64,000 nt of DNA, taken from positions 62,001 through 126,000 of the forward strand of contig NZ_QKMF01000014.1 of assembly GCF_003208435.1 (NCBI RefSeq), read 5' to 3'. The notes below the pieces were generated by a model, which saw only the letters and a program-made list of their open reading frames with translations, made no database searches and was not told the DNA's origin. The translations under genes and the position numbers were made by a program. Origin of the DNA: Pelagimonas varians. Its GTDB lineage: Bacteria > Pseudomonadota > Alphaproteobacteria > Rhodobacterales > Rhodobacteraceae. Shown piece by piece: positions 1 to 9,221 of the stretch (positions within the stretch are counted from its first letter, which is position 1; every line of letters begins with the position of its first letter).

Positions 1-75
1 CCCCTTGCCCCTTCCGGCGAAATGTTGCACCACAGGGGCGCAGTTTCCGAGCCCGGATAAGAGGACATTATTACC

Positions 76-1062
76 ATGACGGACGGCCTGATCGATATCA
101 ACGCGAAACCCACCGAAGAAATTTCCGTCCGTGACGTCTTTGGCATTGATACTGACATGATTGTGCATGGCTTCCCTGAGCGCACAAGCCGCGTGCCCGC
201 GGAAGACAGCACTTATAAATTTGACCCGGACACCACGCTGGCGATTCTTGCGGGTTTTAACCGCAACCGCCGGGTGATGATTCAAGGTTATCACGGCACG
301 GGTAAGTCGACTCATATCGAGCAAGTCGCCTCCCGGCTCAACTGGCCTGCCGTTCGTGTCAATCTGGACTCACATATTTCGCGGATCGACCTGATCGGCA
401 AAGACGCGATCAAATTGATCGACGGCAAGCAAACAACCCAGTTCCAAGAAGGTATCCTGCCTTGGGCGCTGCGCAACCCGACTGCGATCGTGTTTGATGA
501 ATATGATGCGGGCCGCGCGGACGTCATGTTCGTCATTCAGCGTGTTCTGGAAACCGACGGCAAACTGACACTTTTGGATCAAAACGAAGTGATCACCCCC
601 CACCCTTATTTCCGCCTGTTTGCGACTGCGAACACCGTCGGACTGGGTGACACGACAGGTCTTTACCACGGCACGCAACAGATCAACCAAGGTCAGATGG
701 ACCGTTGGTCACTGGTTGCGACGTTGAATTACCTGTCGATAGACGCAGAAACCCAGATCATTTTGTCCAAAGCCCCGCATTTCAACACCGAGGCGGGCCG
801 CAAGACGATCAAACAGATGGTTACAGTCGCAGACTTTACCCGCCGCGCCTTTATGAATGGCGAATTGTCGACGGTGATGTCTCCGCGGACTGTGATTGCT
901 TGGGCTCAAAATTCGGAAATCTTCCGCAACATCGGTTACGCTTTCCGCCTGTCTTTCTTGAACAAATGCGACGAACTGGAACGCCAGACAGTGGCTGAAT
1001 TCTACCAGCGCTGCTTTGACGAGGAACTACCGGAAAGCGCCGCAAGTGTTTCGCTGGGCTAA
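76..1062 (+). CDS. cobS: Cobaltochelatase AAA+ subunit CobS
   Basis: CobS is the AAA+ ATPase subunit of the aerobic cobaltochelatase (CobNST), which inserts cobalt into hydrogenobyrinate diamide during B12 synthesis in the cytoplasm. The 328-residue protein has a Walker A motif GYHGTGKST at about residues 71-79 and a Walker B segment AIVFDEYD at about 137-144. An arginine-containing segment after GQMDRW fits the AAA+ fold, and the length is normal for CobS. The ATG is preceded by GAGG at suitable spacing. Its partner cobT lies 1.4 kb downstream on the same strand, separated by two unrelated small genes, as is common in Rhodobacteraceae. An intrinsic terminator follows directly. Identification is secure. 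Confidence 0.95.
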   Translation: MTDGLIDINAKPTEEISVRDVFGIDTDMIVHGFPERTSRVPAEDSTYKFDPDTTLAILAGFNRNRRVMIQGYHGTGKSTHIEQVASRLNWPAVRVNLDSHISRIDLIGKDAIKLIDGKQTTQFQEGILPWALRNPTAIVFDEYDAGRADVMFVIQRVLETDGKLTLLDQNEVITPHPYFRLFATANTVGLGDTTGLYHGTQQINQGQMDRWSLVATLNYLSIDAETQIILSKAPHFNTEAGRKTIKQMVTVADFTRRAFMNGELSTVMSPRTVIAWAQNSEIFRNIGYAFRLSFLNKCDELERQTVAEFYQRCFDEELPESAASVSLG

Positions 1063-1083
1063 CCACACCCTGCATGCAAGTTT

Positions 1084-1113
1084 AAAAAGGGCGCATGGTT
1101 TTGCGCCTTTTTT
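1084..1113 (+). terminator. Intrinsic terminator after cobS
   Basis: An A-rich stem ending in GGGCGCA pairs with TGCGCC and is followed by six T residues. It ends cobS transcription before the racemase-like gene. Confidence 0.8.
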
Positions 1114-1226
1114 CTTGCGTAGCACTTTTTCTTTGTTCCGCATCACATCTACAGGCACACGGGGCCCTGTCCCCACGCTGCCTTAATGGTGCCCCCCAAA
1201 CAAACCAACTCCAAAGGCAGCACCAA

Positions 1227-1904
1227 ATGCATATCGGATTGATCGGCGGCATCGGCGTCGCCGCCACCATTGTTTATTATCAGAGACTTACAGCAGCTGT
1301 CGGTGGGCCGTTTGATCTAACGATTGAACACGCGGATGTTCAAACCCTGATCAAAAACAATCTTGCGGATGAGCGTGAGGCGCAAGCCGAGGTCTACGCC
1401 CGTCATATTGACCGTCTCAAAGCGGCGGGCTGTGATTGCGTGGCAATCACATCACTGGGCGGCCATTTTTGTTTTGAAGAAACCATCGCGCGATCTTCTT
1501 TGCCGCTGGTTTCGGCCGTGGCCCCGCTAGATGCGTTCTTTGTTAACCAAGGTATCAGCCGCATCGGCCTTTTAGGCACGCGCGTGGTGATGCACACCCG
1601 TCTGTTTGGTCAACTGGGCCAAACCCAAGCGGTCGCACCGGATGATGATATTGAACGAATCGGACAATCATATCAGGACATGGCGGTTTCCGGTGTCTGC
1701 ACGCCAGAGCAACGCGCTCTGTTTATCAAGGCAGGCCGCCGGATGATCGACACCATGGGGGCCCAAGCGGTTGTCTTGGCCGGCACCGATTTGAACCTCG
1801 CTTTTGACGGGCACTCAACCGGCTATCAGGTCATCGATGCTTTGGATGTGCATGTTGCCCAATTGGCAGCGCTTGCCACCGGGAAAAGCCAGCTTTTTCC
1901 CTAA
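1227..1904 (+). CDS. Aspartate/glutamate racemase-family protein, catalytic cysteines replaced
   Basis: This 225-residue protein has the family N-terminus (MHIGLIGGIG) and the two-lobed layout of aspartate/glutamate racemases. Family enzymes use two cysteines, one in a CNTAH-like segment and one in a GCTE-like segment. Here the first segment reads AITSLGGH (Ser at residue 76) and the second VLAGTDL (Gly at 186), so both cysteines are absent at the expected places. Cys82 lies near the first site and might matter. The ATG at 1227 is chosen because the reading frame upstream runs back into the cobS terminator, and AAGG lies upstream of it. It may have a different chemistry or a binding role; the substrate cannot be told. 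Confidence 0.8.
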   Translation: MHIGLIGGIGVAATIVYYQRLTAAVGGPFDLTIEHADVQTLIKNNLADEREAQAEVYARHIDRLKAAGCDCVAITSLGGHFCFEETIARSSLPLVSAVAPLDAFFVNQGISRIGLLGTRVVMHTRLFGQLGQTQAVAPDDDIERIGQSYQDMAVSGVCTPEQRALFIKAGRRMIDTMGAQAVVLAGTDLNLAFDGHSTGYQVIDALDVHVAQLAALATGKSQLFP

Positions 1905-2001
1905 ACACGCCCGGATGCAACTGAACAAAAATGTGACATTCGGGTAAAAGTTTTTAAAACGCACAACCTTTCATCAGTTTTTTGCGCGTAAACTCTGATT
2001 T

Positions 2002-2409
2002 ATGGGCGATTTGAAAACTCATATCTCGGCACTTGCCACGGCTTTGGTCCTTTTCACCGGTCCCGCAATCGCTATGCCGGACGCCGCAAAAGAACAGGCT
2101 CAAATCTTTGCCTCCTGCCTTGGTCGCTATTCCGCCGCCCGTGAACATGCTTGGCTGATGGGCGGTGAAGATGTGCAGGCTCAGGCGGCTTTTGACCTTT
2201 TTCAAGACTTACTGGATGCGGTGTCTTATGACGCGATGTCGGAGGGGCTGACAGGCAAGCGGTTGCTGGCAAAACGGATCGAGGCAAAGATGGCACAGGC
2301 GCAATTGATGCAGGCCGCAACCTTTCAAACCGATCCGCAAAGACGGCTAAATTCGGGCCGAATGGCGCGCCATCATCTGGCGGCATGCAAAACATTGGTT
2401 TTGGGCTAG
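2002..2409 (+). CDS. Small exported protein of unknown function
   Basis: I do not recognise this 135-residue protein. It begins with a typical cleavable signal peptide (hydrophobic run ALATALVLFTGPAIA, residues 10-24), so it is probably periplasmic. The mature part is mostly helical by composition, rich in Ala, Gln and Met, with a Cys near each end (about 39 and 128) that could form a disulfide. It sits 45 bp upstream of cobT on the same strand, so it may be co-transcribed, but nothing ties it to cobalamin synthesis. The ribosome-binding site is weak. Confidence 0.65.
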   Translation: MGDLKTHISALATALVLFTGPAIAMPDAAKEQAQIFASCLGRYSAAREHAWLMGGEDVQAQAAFDLFQDLLDAVSYDAMSEGLTGKRLLAKRIEAKMAQAQLMQAATFQTDPQRRLNSGRMARHHLAACKTLVLG

Positions 2410-2454
2410 TCTTTCCCTCTTGCGGCGGCGCGCCGATCTGCCGATAAATGCGCC

Positions 2455-4329
2455 ATGAGCAAGCCATCCGACAACCCCGCAGATCCGTTCAAAAAAGCGC
2501 TGGCCGAAGCCACCAAAGTCATGGCGGACGATCCTGACCTTTCGGTCAGCTTCACGGTCGACCCATCCGGGGTGTCCGGTGATTCCATGCGACTGCCACA
2601 GATTTCGCGACGAATGACACGCGACGAAGTGCTGTTGGCACGCGGGACAGCCGATGCTTTGGCCTTGCAACGCCGGTATCATGATGACGCGACCCACAGC
2701 CGATACGCCCCCCCCGGCGATATGGCGCGCGAACTTTATGAGGCCATGGAAACCGCCCGCTGCGAAGCCATGGGGGCCCGCGATATGCCCGGCACAGCTG
2801 GAAATATCGACGCCAAAATTGGCCACGAGGCAATGCGCAAGGGCTATGGCCAGATCAACCAAGCTGCGGATGCGCCTCTGCCGGTGGCCGCAGGCTATTT
2901 GATCCGCCATCTCGCAACCGGGCGGACTTTGCCCGAGGGGGCCGCCAATGTCATGGAATTGTGGCGCGGCTTTATGGAAAATCAGGCTGGCGGCACCTTG
3001 GAGAATCTGGACGACGTTCTGTCGGATCAAGCCGCTTTTGCCAAATTGGCACGGCAAATGATCACAGATCTGGGCTATGGTGACCAGCTCGGGGAGGATC
3101 CTGACGAAATATCCGACGATGCGGATGACGAAGGGTCACAAGAGGATCAGGACGACGAACAACCCGATAGCTCTGGTCAGGATGATGATGGTGATGAGGC
3201 GGATGCCTCGCCCGAGCAAAGCCAGGAAGAGACACAAGACCCGTCACAGGCCCAGGTCAGCATGGATGAAGCCGCCGACCAGGAGATGGGCGACGAAGCC
3301 GACATGCCTGAGGGCGAAGCTCCGATGGAGCCTCCTGCCCCGCAGCCGGTGTCCGAGGCCGATCCGGACTATGCCGTCTACAATTCAGATCACGACGAAG
3401 AGATTTTGGCCGAAGATCTGGCAGAGGCGCAAGAGTTGGAGCGGCTGCGGGCCTATCTGGATCAACAGCTTGAACCTCTCAAAGGCGCGGTGTCACGCTT
3501 GGCGAATAAGCTGCAACGCCGCCTTCAGGCCCAGCAAAACCGCAGCTGGGAATTTGACCTCGAAGAGGGCATTCTGGATGCTGGCCGGTTGGCACGCGTT
3601 GTTGCCAATCCGACCACTCCGCTGAGCTTCAAACGCGAAAAAGACACTGAATTCCGCGATACCGTGGTGACGCTTTTGCTGGACAACTCTGGCTCTATGC
3701 GCGGACGGCCCATTTCGATTGCGGCGATCTGCGCAGATGTTTTGGCACGTACGCTGGAGCGTTGCAGCGTTAAAGTTGAGATTTTGGGCTTTACCACCAA
3801 AGCGTGGAAAGGTGGTCAAGCACGCGAAAAATGGCTCAATGCCGGACGGGATCAACAGCCCGGACGCCTGAATGATCTGCGTCACATCATCTACAAAAGT
3901 GCCGATGCACCTTGGCGGCGAACCCGCGATAATCTGGGTCTGATGATGAAGGAAGGCCTGTTAAAAGAGAACATCGACGGCGAAGCACTGGAATGGGCGC
4001 ACCGCCGGATGGCAGGCCGGCCCGAGGCGCGCAAAATCTTGATGGTCATTTCTGATGGTGCTCCGGTGGATGACAGCACATTGTCAGTGAACCCGGCAAA
4101 CTATTTGGAGAAACACCTGCGCGATGTCATCGCCATGGTGGAGCGTAGAAAGCAGGTTGAACTGTTGGCGATTGGTATCGGCCATGATGTAACACGTTAT
4201 TACGACCGCGCGGTGACCATCACCGATGTCGAACAGTTGGCAGGCGCAATGACCGAGCAACTGGCGTCATTGTTCGACAGCGACCCACGGGCACGGGCCC
4301 GGGTGATGGGGATCAAACGCGTCTCTTGA
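2455..4329 (+). CDS. cobT: Cobaltochelatase subunit CobT
   Basis: CobT partners with the AAA+ subunit CobS to drive cobalt insertion by CobN in aerobic B12 biosynthesis. The 624-residue protein has the expected three parts: an N-terminal helical domain, a strongly acidic linker rich in Asp, Glu and Gln (about residues 213-298), and a C-terminal von Willebrand A domain. The VWA domain carries the MIDAS motif DNSGS at residues 410-414 and a later VISDG strand that supplies further metal ligands. Length and architecture match the family. It lies on the same strand as cobS. Confidence 0.95.
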   Translation: MSKPSDNPADPFKKALAEATKVMADDPDLSVSFTVDPSGVSGDSMRLPQISRRMTRDEVLLARGTADALALQRRYHDDATHSRYAPPGDMARELYEAMETARCEAMGARDMPGTAGNIDAKIGHEAMRKGYGQINQAADAPLPVAAGYLIRHLATGRTLPEGAANVMELWRGFMENQAGGTLENLDDVLSDQAAFAKLARQMITDLGYGDQLGEDPDEISDDADDEGSQEDQDDEQPDSSGQDDDGDEADASPEQSQEETQDPSQAQVSMDEAADQEMGDEADMPEGEAPMEPPAPQPVSEADPDYAVYNSDHDEEILAEDLAEAQELERLRAYLDQQLEPLKGAVSRLANKLQRRLQAQQNRSWEFDLEEGILDAGRLARVVANPTTPLSFKREKDTEFRDTVVTLLLDNSGSMRGRPISIAAICADVLARTLERCSVKVEILGFTTKAWKGGQAREKWLNAGRDQQPGRLNDLRHIIYKSADAPWRRTRDNLGLMMKEGLLKENIDGEALEWAHRRMAGRPEARKILMVISDGAPVDDSTLSVNPANYLEKHLRDVIAMVERRKQVELLAIGIGHDVTRYYDRAVTITDVEQLAGAMTEQLASLFDSDPRARARVMGIKRVS

Positions 4330-4358
4330 TTATGGCGTGCGCCTGCGGCGGGCGGGTT

Positions 4359-4376
4359 GAGGGGGCTAGCCCCCTC
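4359..4376. repeat. Perfect 18-bp palindrome after cobT
   Basis: The arms GAGGGGGCT and AGCCCCCTC form a perfect palindrome 29 bp after the cobT stop. There is no T-tract, so it is not a standard intrinsic terminator. It may stabilise the cobT 3' end. Confidence 0.5.
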
Positions 4377-4423
4377 TTGGCTTAACGCCAATTCACCCCC
4401 AGGATATTTTGGACAAGAGAAAC

Positions 4424-4446
4424 AAGGCTTTGCAAGCCTTTGTTTA
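4424..4446 (+). terminator. Probable terminator between cobT and the aminopeptidase gene
   Basis: AAGGCTT and AAGCCTT pair around a three-base loop and are followed by TGTTTA. The short stem and imperfect T-tract make this a moderate candidate. Confidence 0.45.
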
Positions 4447-4466
4447 GCGATTTGGAGATTGACCTT

Positions 4467-6233
4467 ATGTTTCAAAACTTTGAACAAAGTGCGTCACCTG
4501 AACAAGGTCCAGAGCGCTTGCTGTCTTTGCGGGAGGTCATGGCCGCCGCGAAAGTTGATGCGTTTTTGGTTCCACGAGCCGATGCACATCAAGGGGAATA
4601 TGTAGCACCGCGCGATGATCGTCTTGCGTGGTTGACCGGGTTTACCGGCTCTGCTGGCTGGTGCGTTGCGACCGCAGATCGGGCCGGCGTTTTCATTGAC
4701 GGGCGCTACCGCGTTCAGGTCAGATCGCAGGTAGCAGACGTATTTGAACCGGTTGATTGGCCCGAGGTGTCACTGGGAGATTGGATCGCCAAAGCGCTTG
4801 TGGAAGGTGTTGTGGGGTTTGATTCGTGGTTGTTGTCGGTCGACCAGTTTCGCGCGTTGGACCGCAAGCTTGAGACGCATGAATTGAGGGCTGTTCCCAA
4901 TCTGGTCGACTCGATTTGGCAAGATCAGCCTGCTGCGCCGATGGGAGAAGTCTTTGCGCAACCATTGGATTTGGCTGGCGAGAGACACGAGGCGAAAATC
5001 AACCGGTTGGCTGCAGATTTAAAAGCGCAGGCATGTGTCGTCACGCTGCCCGATTCCATCGCCTGGCTGTTGAACATTCGCGGCAGTGATATTCCGCGCA
5101 ACCCTGTGCCGCATGGTTTTGCTATTTTGCACAAAGAGGGCCGCGTTTCGTTGTATATGGCTGCACAAAAGCTTGAAGGGTTGGGTGACCATTTCGGAGC
5201 TTTGGTGAATGTTCAACCTGTGGAGGCCTTGTTGCCGGCGCTGAAGGCCTTGGATGGAGCGGTTCAAATTGACCCTGCAAGTTGCCCTATCGCGGTGGCG
5301 GATGTTTTGACAGATACAATCGAAGCACCGGACCCCTGCTTGCTTCCCAAGGCGCTCAAGAACTTTGCAGAGCTGAACGGCAGCCGGGCAGCGCATCTGC
5401 GCGATGCCGCAGCGATGGTGCGTTTTCTAAGCTGGCTGGACGTGCAACCCCTTGGCACATTGACCGAAATCGATGTTGTCGAAAAACTAGAGGCGGAGCG
5501 CCGGGCCACCAACGCGCTACGCGACATCTCGTTTGAGACGATTTCCGGCGCAGGGCCCAATGGGGCCATTGTGCATTACCGTGTCACCAAAAGCACCAAT
5601 CGTACCGTCAAGGAAGGCGAGCTGCTGTTGGTGGATTCGGGTGGGCAATATGTGGATGGCACCACCGATATCACCCGCACCGTGGCCATTGGCCAGGTTG
5701 GGGGGGAAGAAATACGGGCCTTTACGCTGGTTTTGAAGGGCATGATCGCCATATCTAATCTGCGATACCCTGCTGGAATGGCCGGGCGGGATCTGGATGC
5801 GCTTGCCCGCATCGCGCTGTGGCAAAACGGTCTGGATTACGGCCATGGCTCAGGCCACGGCGTTGGGTCCTATCTGTCGGTGCATGAGGGGCCGCAACGG
5901 CTCGCCCGCACCGGTACGGTTCCGTTTGAAGCTGGCATGATTTTGTCGAATGAACCGGGCTTTTACAAAGAGGGTGCCTTTGGCATCCGCATTGAAAATC
6001 TGATCGTTGTCGAACAAGCCCCGGCCCTACCGGGACAAACGGTTCCGCAGATGCTGCGCTTTGAAACGCTGACTTGGGTCCCCATTGATACACGGCTGGT
6101 TGACCCCGATCTTTTGACGCAGGACGAGCGTGATTGGCTGAATAAATACCATTCTGAGGTACTGCGACGGATTGCGCCTTTGGTCGAAGGGGGCGCAAAA
6201 GACTGGCTGTCAGAGGCTTGTCGCGCTATTTGA
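4467..6233 (+). CDS. pepP: Xaa-Pro aminopeptidase (M24B family)
   Basis: This 588-residue enzyme should remove N-terminal residues that precede proline, using a two-metal centre. It has two creatinase-type N-terminal domains (about residues 15-310) and a C-terminal pita-bread M24 domain. Metal ligands are visible as the two Asp in LLVDSGGQYVDGTTDITRT, the His-rich GHGSGHGVGSY, the Glu in LSNEPGFY and the Glu in GIRIENL. The length fits the long eukaryotic-like aminopeptidase P class common in alphaproteobacteria. The start at 4467 is preferred because GGAG lies about 10 bases upstream. It is probably cytoplasmic, since no signal peptide is visible. Confidence 0.9.
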   Translation: MFQNFEQSASPEQGPERLLSLREVMAAAKVDAFLVPRADAHQGEYVAPRDDRLAWLTGFTGSAGWCVATADRAGVFIDGRYRVQVRSQVADVFEPVDWPEVSLGDWIAKALVEGVVGFDSWLLSVDQFRALDRKLETHELRAVPNLVDSIWQDQPAAPMGEVFAQPLDLAGERHEAKINRLAADLKAQACVVTLPDSIAWLLNIRGSDIPRNPVPHGFAILHKEGRVSLYMAAQKLEGLGDHFGALVNVQPVEALLPALKALDGAVQIDPASCPIAVADVLTDTIEAPDPCLLPKALKNFAELNGSRAAHLRDAAAMVRFLSWLDVQPLGTLTEIDVVEKLEAERRATNALRDISFETISGAGPNGAIVHYRVTKSTNRTVKEGELLLVDSGGQYVDGTTDITRTVAIGQVGGEEIRAFTLVLKGMIAISNLRYPAGMAGRDLDALARIALWQNGLDYGHGSGHGVGSYLSVHEGPQRLARTGTVPFEAGMILSNEPGFYKEGAFGIRIENLIVVEQAPALPGQTVPQMLRFETLTWVPIDTRLVDPDLLTQDERDWLNKYHSEVLRRIAPLVEGGAKDWLSEACRAI

Positions 6234-6295
6234 CATCTTCTTGATACATTTCCCGTGTCTTTGGCACGGGACCATTCGCGAAAAGGGGCCGAGAT

Positions 6296-6640
6296 ATGAG
6301 CAAAATCACCATCACACCAGCCGAGGGCACTTGGATCATCCGCGCTGGCGGGGCCGTCTTGGGCGAATCCAGTCATGCATTGGAATTGGTCGAAGGCGAT
6401 CGCGCGCCGGTTATCTACTTTCCCCGCGAAGACATGGGCATGGCCTTTCTTGAGGCAACAGACCACAAAACCACCTGCCCCTTAAAAGGTGACGCGTCGT
6501 ATTTTTCGATCATGTCGAAATCCAAAACCTATGTGAATGCGGTCTGGAGCTATGAGACCCCCATCGATGACGTGAAACAAATCGCAGGCTATCTGGCGTT
6601 TGAAGTCCAAGAAGGCGTCGCAATCGAACAGCTTCCATAA
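6296..6640 (+). CDS. DUF427 domain protein
   Basis: This 114-residue protein matches the DUF427 family, seen in the segment VIYFPREDMGMAFLE followed by HKTTCPLKGDASYFS and the late AWSYETP-like stretch (here VWSYETP). The family is small, soluble and beta-rich, and has no established function. The gene stands alone between the aminopeptidase gene and a strong terminator, so it forms either a single-gene unit or the end of the pepP transcript (62-bp gap). Confidence 0.85.
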   Translation: MSKITITPAEGTWIIRAGGAVLGESSHALELVEGDRAPVIYFPREDMGMAFLEATDHKTTCPLKGDASYFSIMSKSKTYVNAVWSYETPIDDVKQIAGYLAFEVQEGVAIEQLP

Positions 6641-6660
6641 ACCACGCGGATCATTTTTCT

Positions 6661-6699
6661 AAAAACGGCGGCCTCGGAATGGGCCGCCTTTTTTGTTTG
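6661..6699 (+). terminator. Strong intrinsic terminator after the DUF427 gene
   Basis: GGCGGCC and GGCCGCC pair around an 8-base loop and are followed by TTTTTTGTTTG. The stem is preceded by an A-tract, so it could also work in the other direction. Confidence 0.9.
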
Positions 6700-6823
6700 T
6701 CCATTCGGGCGCAATCAGCCGCATGAAGGTCTGGTTATCGCATTGGCTCCGGCTGATATTGCATAACAAGCTTGAACGAACCCACCGTCTTCTCATCGCT
6801 ATGTCAGCACAAGGAAGACACAT

Positions 6824-7456
6824 ATGTTACGTTTGTTTGCACTCTTACGCGCCTTGGTTTTTGCCAACGCTGCCACTGCCACCCCATCCAATGGTCCGCA
6901 ACTTTTCGTCAATGCCCCCAGTGACGGGTTTCTCAATCTGCGCAGCGGGCCGTCGACGCGCTATCAGGTCATAGACAAAATGCAGCACCGCAGCCGCGTG
7001 ACGCTGCTGGCCCAACCGGGCGCATGGGCCAAGGTTTATCACCACAAAAGCGATACCATCGGCTGGGCGCACGGCCGCTTCCTAAGCCACGAAAAACCGG
7101 CCAAGGTCAAACACCAGCAGGTTCAAAGCATTCGCTGGGTCGATGCCCCCTATGGCGATTTGAACCTACGCAAAGGACCCGGCACCGGCTATCATATCCT
7201 GCGCGAAATCCATAACGGAATGAAGGTCGAAGTCTTGGGCCGTAGCGACTCATGGCGTTTGGTTCGGTTAGAATCCGGTTTATTGGGATGGGCGCATGCC
7301 GATTTTCTGGCCAAACACCCCCCGCACAATCAGCCGCCTGCACAGCCGCCCCATCGCCCGCATTCCGATCTGCAAACGGCTTGGGACGCTTGCGAACATC
7401 TGCAAGGGCGGGCCTTTCGCGGCTGCCTGTCGCAACGCTTGCCAAGCAACAGGTAG
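6824..7456 (+). CDS. Exported protein with two bacterial SH3 domains
   Basis: The 210-residue protein starts with a short signal-like hydrophobic segment (residues 2-20). Two SH3b repeats follow, at about 28-90 and 103-162. Each has the diagnostic pattern LNLRxGPxTxY, then a Trp-containing strand and GWAHxxFL near its end. SH3b domains usually bind cell-wall peptides or other envelope ligands, so a periplasmic role is likely. The C-terminus is Pro/His-rich with a short cysteine-containing tail. It converges on the ClC gene, with stops only 12 bp apart. Confidence 0.8.
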   Translation: MLRLFALLRALVFANAATATPSNGPQLFVNAPSDGFLNLRSGPSTRYQVIDKMQHRSRVTLLAQPGAWAKVYHHKSDTIGWAHGRFLSHEKPAKVKHQQVQSIRWVDAPYGDLNLRKGPGTGYHILREIHNGMKVEVLGRSDSWRLVRLESGLLGWAHADFLAKHPPHNQPPAQPPHRPHSDLQTAWDACEHLQGRAFRGCLSQRLPSNR

Positions 7457-7468
7457 AACCACAGCTCC

Positions 7469-9142
7469 CTAGCTGTGCTCTTCCTCGGCAGTGGCGGCCA
7501 AGGCCTGATTATAGGCCTTGAGCGCGTCCACATGAAACAATGCACCTTGTAGGACCGGTGGCTTGCCCTCTTCTTTGATCACCACCGGCAAAAAGGTCAG
7601 GTCGGATCGATCCAGCATTGGCAGCGCCGTTTCCAGCGTCGCTTCGGCCGGCACATAAAGCCCCTGTTCCATCAGATCAAAACAGGCCTGTTCATCGGCC
7701 GCGTTCTCATCCATCGGTCGGCGCATCACGCCCTTGACCCGAAACATCGCCAGTAAATAGGCCTGCGGTCCCGCTGCCAAATGGACATTGCGCCGCTCAA
7801 GCTGGGTCAAAAAGAAAGACCGATCCACCATGCGCGACGCAAGGGCCGTCGACATCGACACAGACACCATCACCGCAAGGCCGGTTTGCCAGTCTCCTGT
7901 CAATTCGAACACGATCAGCGTGGTTGATATCGGTGCCCCCAGCACCGCCGCTGCAACCGCCCCCATGCCCGCCAAAGCATACAGCGTAAAGGCCGAGGAA
8001 TATTCGGGAAAGAACCCTGTCGCGATATGGCCAAAGGTCAAACCGGTCAGGGCCCCCACCATCAACGCCGGTGAAAAAATTCCGCCGCCCATCCTGCCCG
8101 CCATGGTCAAAGACACCGCCAAAACCTTGAGCACCGCAAAGACGAAAGCTTCGTATAGCGGCAAATTACCGGTCAACGCCTGCGAAGTGGTCTCATATCC
8201 AACGCCGATAATATGCGGGAAAAAGATCGCCAAGCCGCCCAGCAACAGGCCCGCCACAGCCGGACGCATCCAATACGGCAATCCCAACTGGTTTTGCAGC
8301 TTCGTCTCAACGTCATCCGCAAAAAAGATTGCCCGCATCATCACCACGGCGACGCAGCCGCAAACCAACCCCAAAATGAAAAACGCCGGCAGTTCGAGGT
8401 AGAATTCTACCGTCGTTGTTCCCGGCAGGATAAATTCCGTCACATCACCGTAAACCAACCGGTTGATCACTGTGCCCGCCGCGCTGGCCACCACAATCGG
8501 GGCAAAAGCGTGCAAGGCGAAATGACGCAAAATCACCTCAAGCGCGAAAAGCGCTCCGGCAATGGGGGCGTTAAAACTGGCCGACACCGCCGCGGCCACA
8601 GCGCAGCCCAACAAATCGCGTCCGGTTACACCGTCAACGCGCAGCGCGTTTGCCACCCAACTCGATGCCATAGCCGCGATATGCACCACCGGACCTTCTC
8701 GGCCAGTGCTGCCGCCCGTCGACAAAGTAATCCACGAACAAAGCGCTGAGGCAAGGCCAGCCTTCTTTTCCACACGGCCATCATTGATCGCGGCGCCTTC
8801 AATCACATCCGCGACAGAACGTGGCCGTCCATCTGGTGTCATGTGTTGTAAAATAAGCCCGACAGCCATGCCCCCAAGAACCGGAATTACCAAAACCCAA
8901 TACCAAGGCAAGGTCACCGCAAAGCTGTGCAACGCGTTCACATTCGGCGTGCCATAAACCAGCGCCTGCAGCCATTCGATCGCCGCACGAAAGCTGACAG
9001 CAGCAAACCCCGAGACAATGCCCAACATCAGCGCAATGAACCAGAACTGCAGTTGACTCGGGGCTTTGTGGCGCACCAGATCCCAGCCACGAGAGAACCT
9101 TGTTGCGGTTTCTCGTATTTGGTTACGCAGTTGGCTGAGCAC
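7469..9142 (-). CDS. ClC-family chloride channel or H+/Cl- antiporter
   Basis: This 557-residue inner-membrane protein has the multi-helix ClC core. The selectivity motif GREGP is at residues 147-151 with the gating Glu at 149. NAPIAGALFALE and GGGIFSPALMVGA are further ClC signatures. A soluble C-terminal part of about 110 residues looks like a degenerate CBS pair, which often senses nucleotides. The N-terminal GSGIP motif is not recognisable, so anion preference is uncertain. The gene is divergent from the flavin dehydrogenase gene, with about 80 bp between starts. Confidence 0.88.
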   Translation of the reverse strand: MLSQLRNQIRETATRFSRGWDLVRHKAPSQLQFWFIALMLGIVSGFAAVSFRAAIEWLQALVYGTPNVNALHSFAVTLPWYWVLVIPVLGGMAVGLILQHMTPDGRPRSVADVIEGAAINDGRVEKKAGLASALCSWITLSTGGSTGREGPVVHIAAMASSWVANALRVDGVTGRDLLGCAVAAAVSASFNAPIAGALFALEVILRHFALHAFAPIVVASAAGTVINRLVYGDVTEFILPGTTTVEFYLELPAFFILGLVCGCVAVVMMRAIFFADDVETKLQNQLGLPYWMRPAVAGLLLGGLAIFFPHIIGVGYETTSQALTGNLPLYEAFVFAVLKVLAVSLTMAGRMGGGIFSPALMVGALTGLTFGHIATGFFPEYSSAFTLYALAGMGAVAAAVLGAPISTTLIVFELTGDWQTGLAVMVSVSMSTALASRMVDRSFFLTQLERRNVHLAAGPQAYLLAMFRVKGVMRRPMDENAADEQACFDLMEQGLYVPAEATLETALPMLDRSDLTFLPVVIKEEGKPPVLQGALFHVDALKAYNQALAATAEEEHS

Positions 9143-9221
9143 ATTGGCCTCCTCAAAACCTGCGGGTTACGCAGGCGTTTACACTTCGTTACCATGCCTG
9201 CAAATGAACCCGGAGGTCCGA

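Noticed and set aside
4381-4420. Possible dispersed intergenic repeat before the aminopeptidase gene
   Set aside because: The CCCCCAGGATATTTTGGACAA-like stretch looks like a repeat known from related genomes, but it occurs only once in this window, so it cannot be supported here.
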